From contig NZ_SRYA01000002.1 in assembly GCF_004793545.1 (NCBI RefSeq), forward strand, positions 62,001-126,000: a stretch of 64,000 bases of DNA, given 5' to 3'. Source of the stretch: Petralouisia muris. GTDB taxonomy: Bacteria; Bacillota; Clostridia; Lachnospirales; Lachnospiraceae. This document shows positions 63,844 to 64,000 of the stretch, one piece after another; the stretch's first letter is position 1, and each line of letters opens with the position of its first letter. The position numbers were made by a program, and so were the translations under genes. The notes beneath the pieces are model-generated. The model did not search any database. It saw only the letters and a program-made list of their open reading frames with translations, and had not been told where the DNA came from.

Positions 63844-64000
63844 AAGCTTCTCCTGGATGCGCGGTTTCATCTTTGTGAAATATCCTGATTTTTTGACGCA
63901 AAAGAAGCATTATGAGAAAAATTGTAGGAGAAATTGCCAAAAAAATGAGAAAAAGATAATGACAAATCGAAAAAAATCTTATATTATAATATTGTATCAT
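63844..64000. other. Window end, AT-rich non-coding
   Basis: Contains the small palindrome AGAAGCTTCT just after the argD stop and a TATAAT at 63985-63990 close to the window edge; the best -35-like sequence (ATGACA at 63959-63964) is 20 bp away. Whether a gene begins beyond the edge cannot be judged. Confidence 0.5.

Overview
The window looks like a chromosomal segment of an anaerobic, low-to-moderate GC Firmicute of the class Clostridia, most likely a Lachnospiraceae-type gut bacterium. The evidence is the Rex regulator, a trimeric NAD/ferredoxin-type [FeFe] hydrogenase operon, a two-domain 2-hydroxyacyl-CoA dehydratase activase, AddAB instead of RecBCD, BioY, a bifunctional ArgJ route, strong AGGAGG ribosome sites with many TTG/GTG starts, and canonical TTGACA-N17-TATAAT promoters. 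No rRNA, tRNA, CRISPR array, intact IS element or prophage was seen. Most of the window is ordinary core genome; I did not find an obviously new multi-gene system, and the novelty lies in relics, repeats and control elements.

Layout. 0-4.7 kb: a DUF58 gene (cut by the window edge) and a transglutaminase-type membrane protein, normally adjacent, are separated by the wreck of a Dam-like methylase / AlwI-like restriction pair. 4.7-8.6 kb: GntR regulator overlapping NADP-isocitrate dehydrogenase, then an ABC-F ATPase. 8.7-15.6 kb: rex, a coiled-coil protein, nnr (NAD(P)HX repair), alr, mazF without a visible antitoxin, a CNNM/CBS protein and yebC. 15.7-20.5 kb: a chemotaxis receptor, metY and glgA. 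20.5-29.4 kb: a GtrA relic, a TepA-like ClpP-fold protein, a small unknown gene, addB and addA. 29.5-35.5 kb: GNAT, a broken AAA-ATPase, HAD phosphatase, Maf, small unknown, FAD oxidoreductase, PrsA-like lipoprotein. 35.6-39.1 kb (minus): htpG with a perfect CIRCE, and a frameshifted DUF234-type ATPase. 39.3-43.5 kb: hydC-hydB-hydA with a Rex-like operator inside its promoter. 43.7-49.9 kb (minus): a DUF4097 protein whose ribosome site lies in a hairpin, a GNAT with an internal repeat, and the giant activase. 50.2-56.1 kb: LysM protein, rhomboid-like protein, GlnRS, DUF2225 protein, lipoprotein, and bioY behind a BirA-type operator. 56.3-63.8 kb: argG divergent from argC-GNAT-argJ-unknown-argB-argD, with ArgR-type boxes between them.

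How it fits together. Several regulatory links can be read directly: Rex (encoded here) is the likely NADH sensor for the hydrogenase operon, HrcA (not here) for htpG, BirA (not here) for biotin uptake, and ArgR (not here) for arginine synthesis. All three convergent gene junctions carry long inverted repeats, two of which share a conserved arm with a terminator at 20.5 kb. Small tandem duplications recur: three lie in frame inside proteins, two duplicate translation start regions, and one duplicates the end of argB. Accessory genes (restriction-modification, two AAA-ATPases, GtrA) are all in decay.
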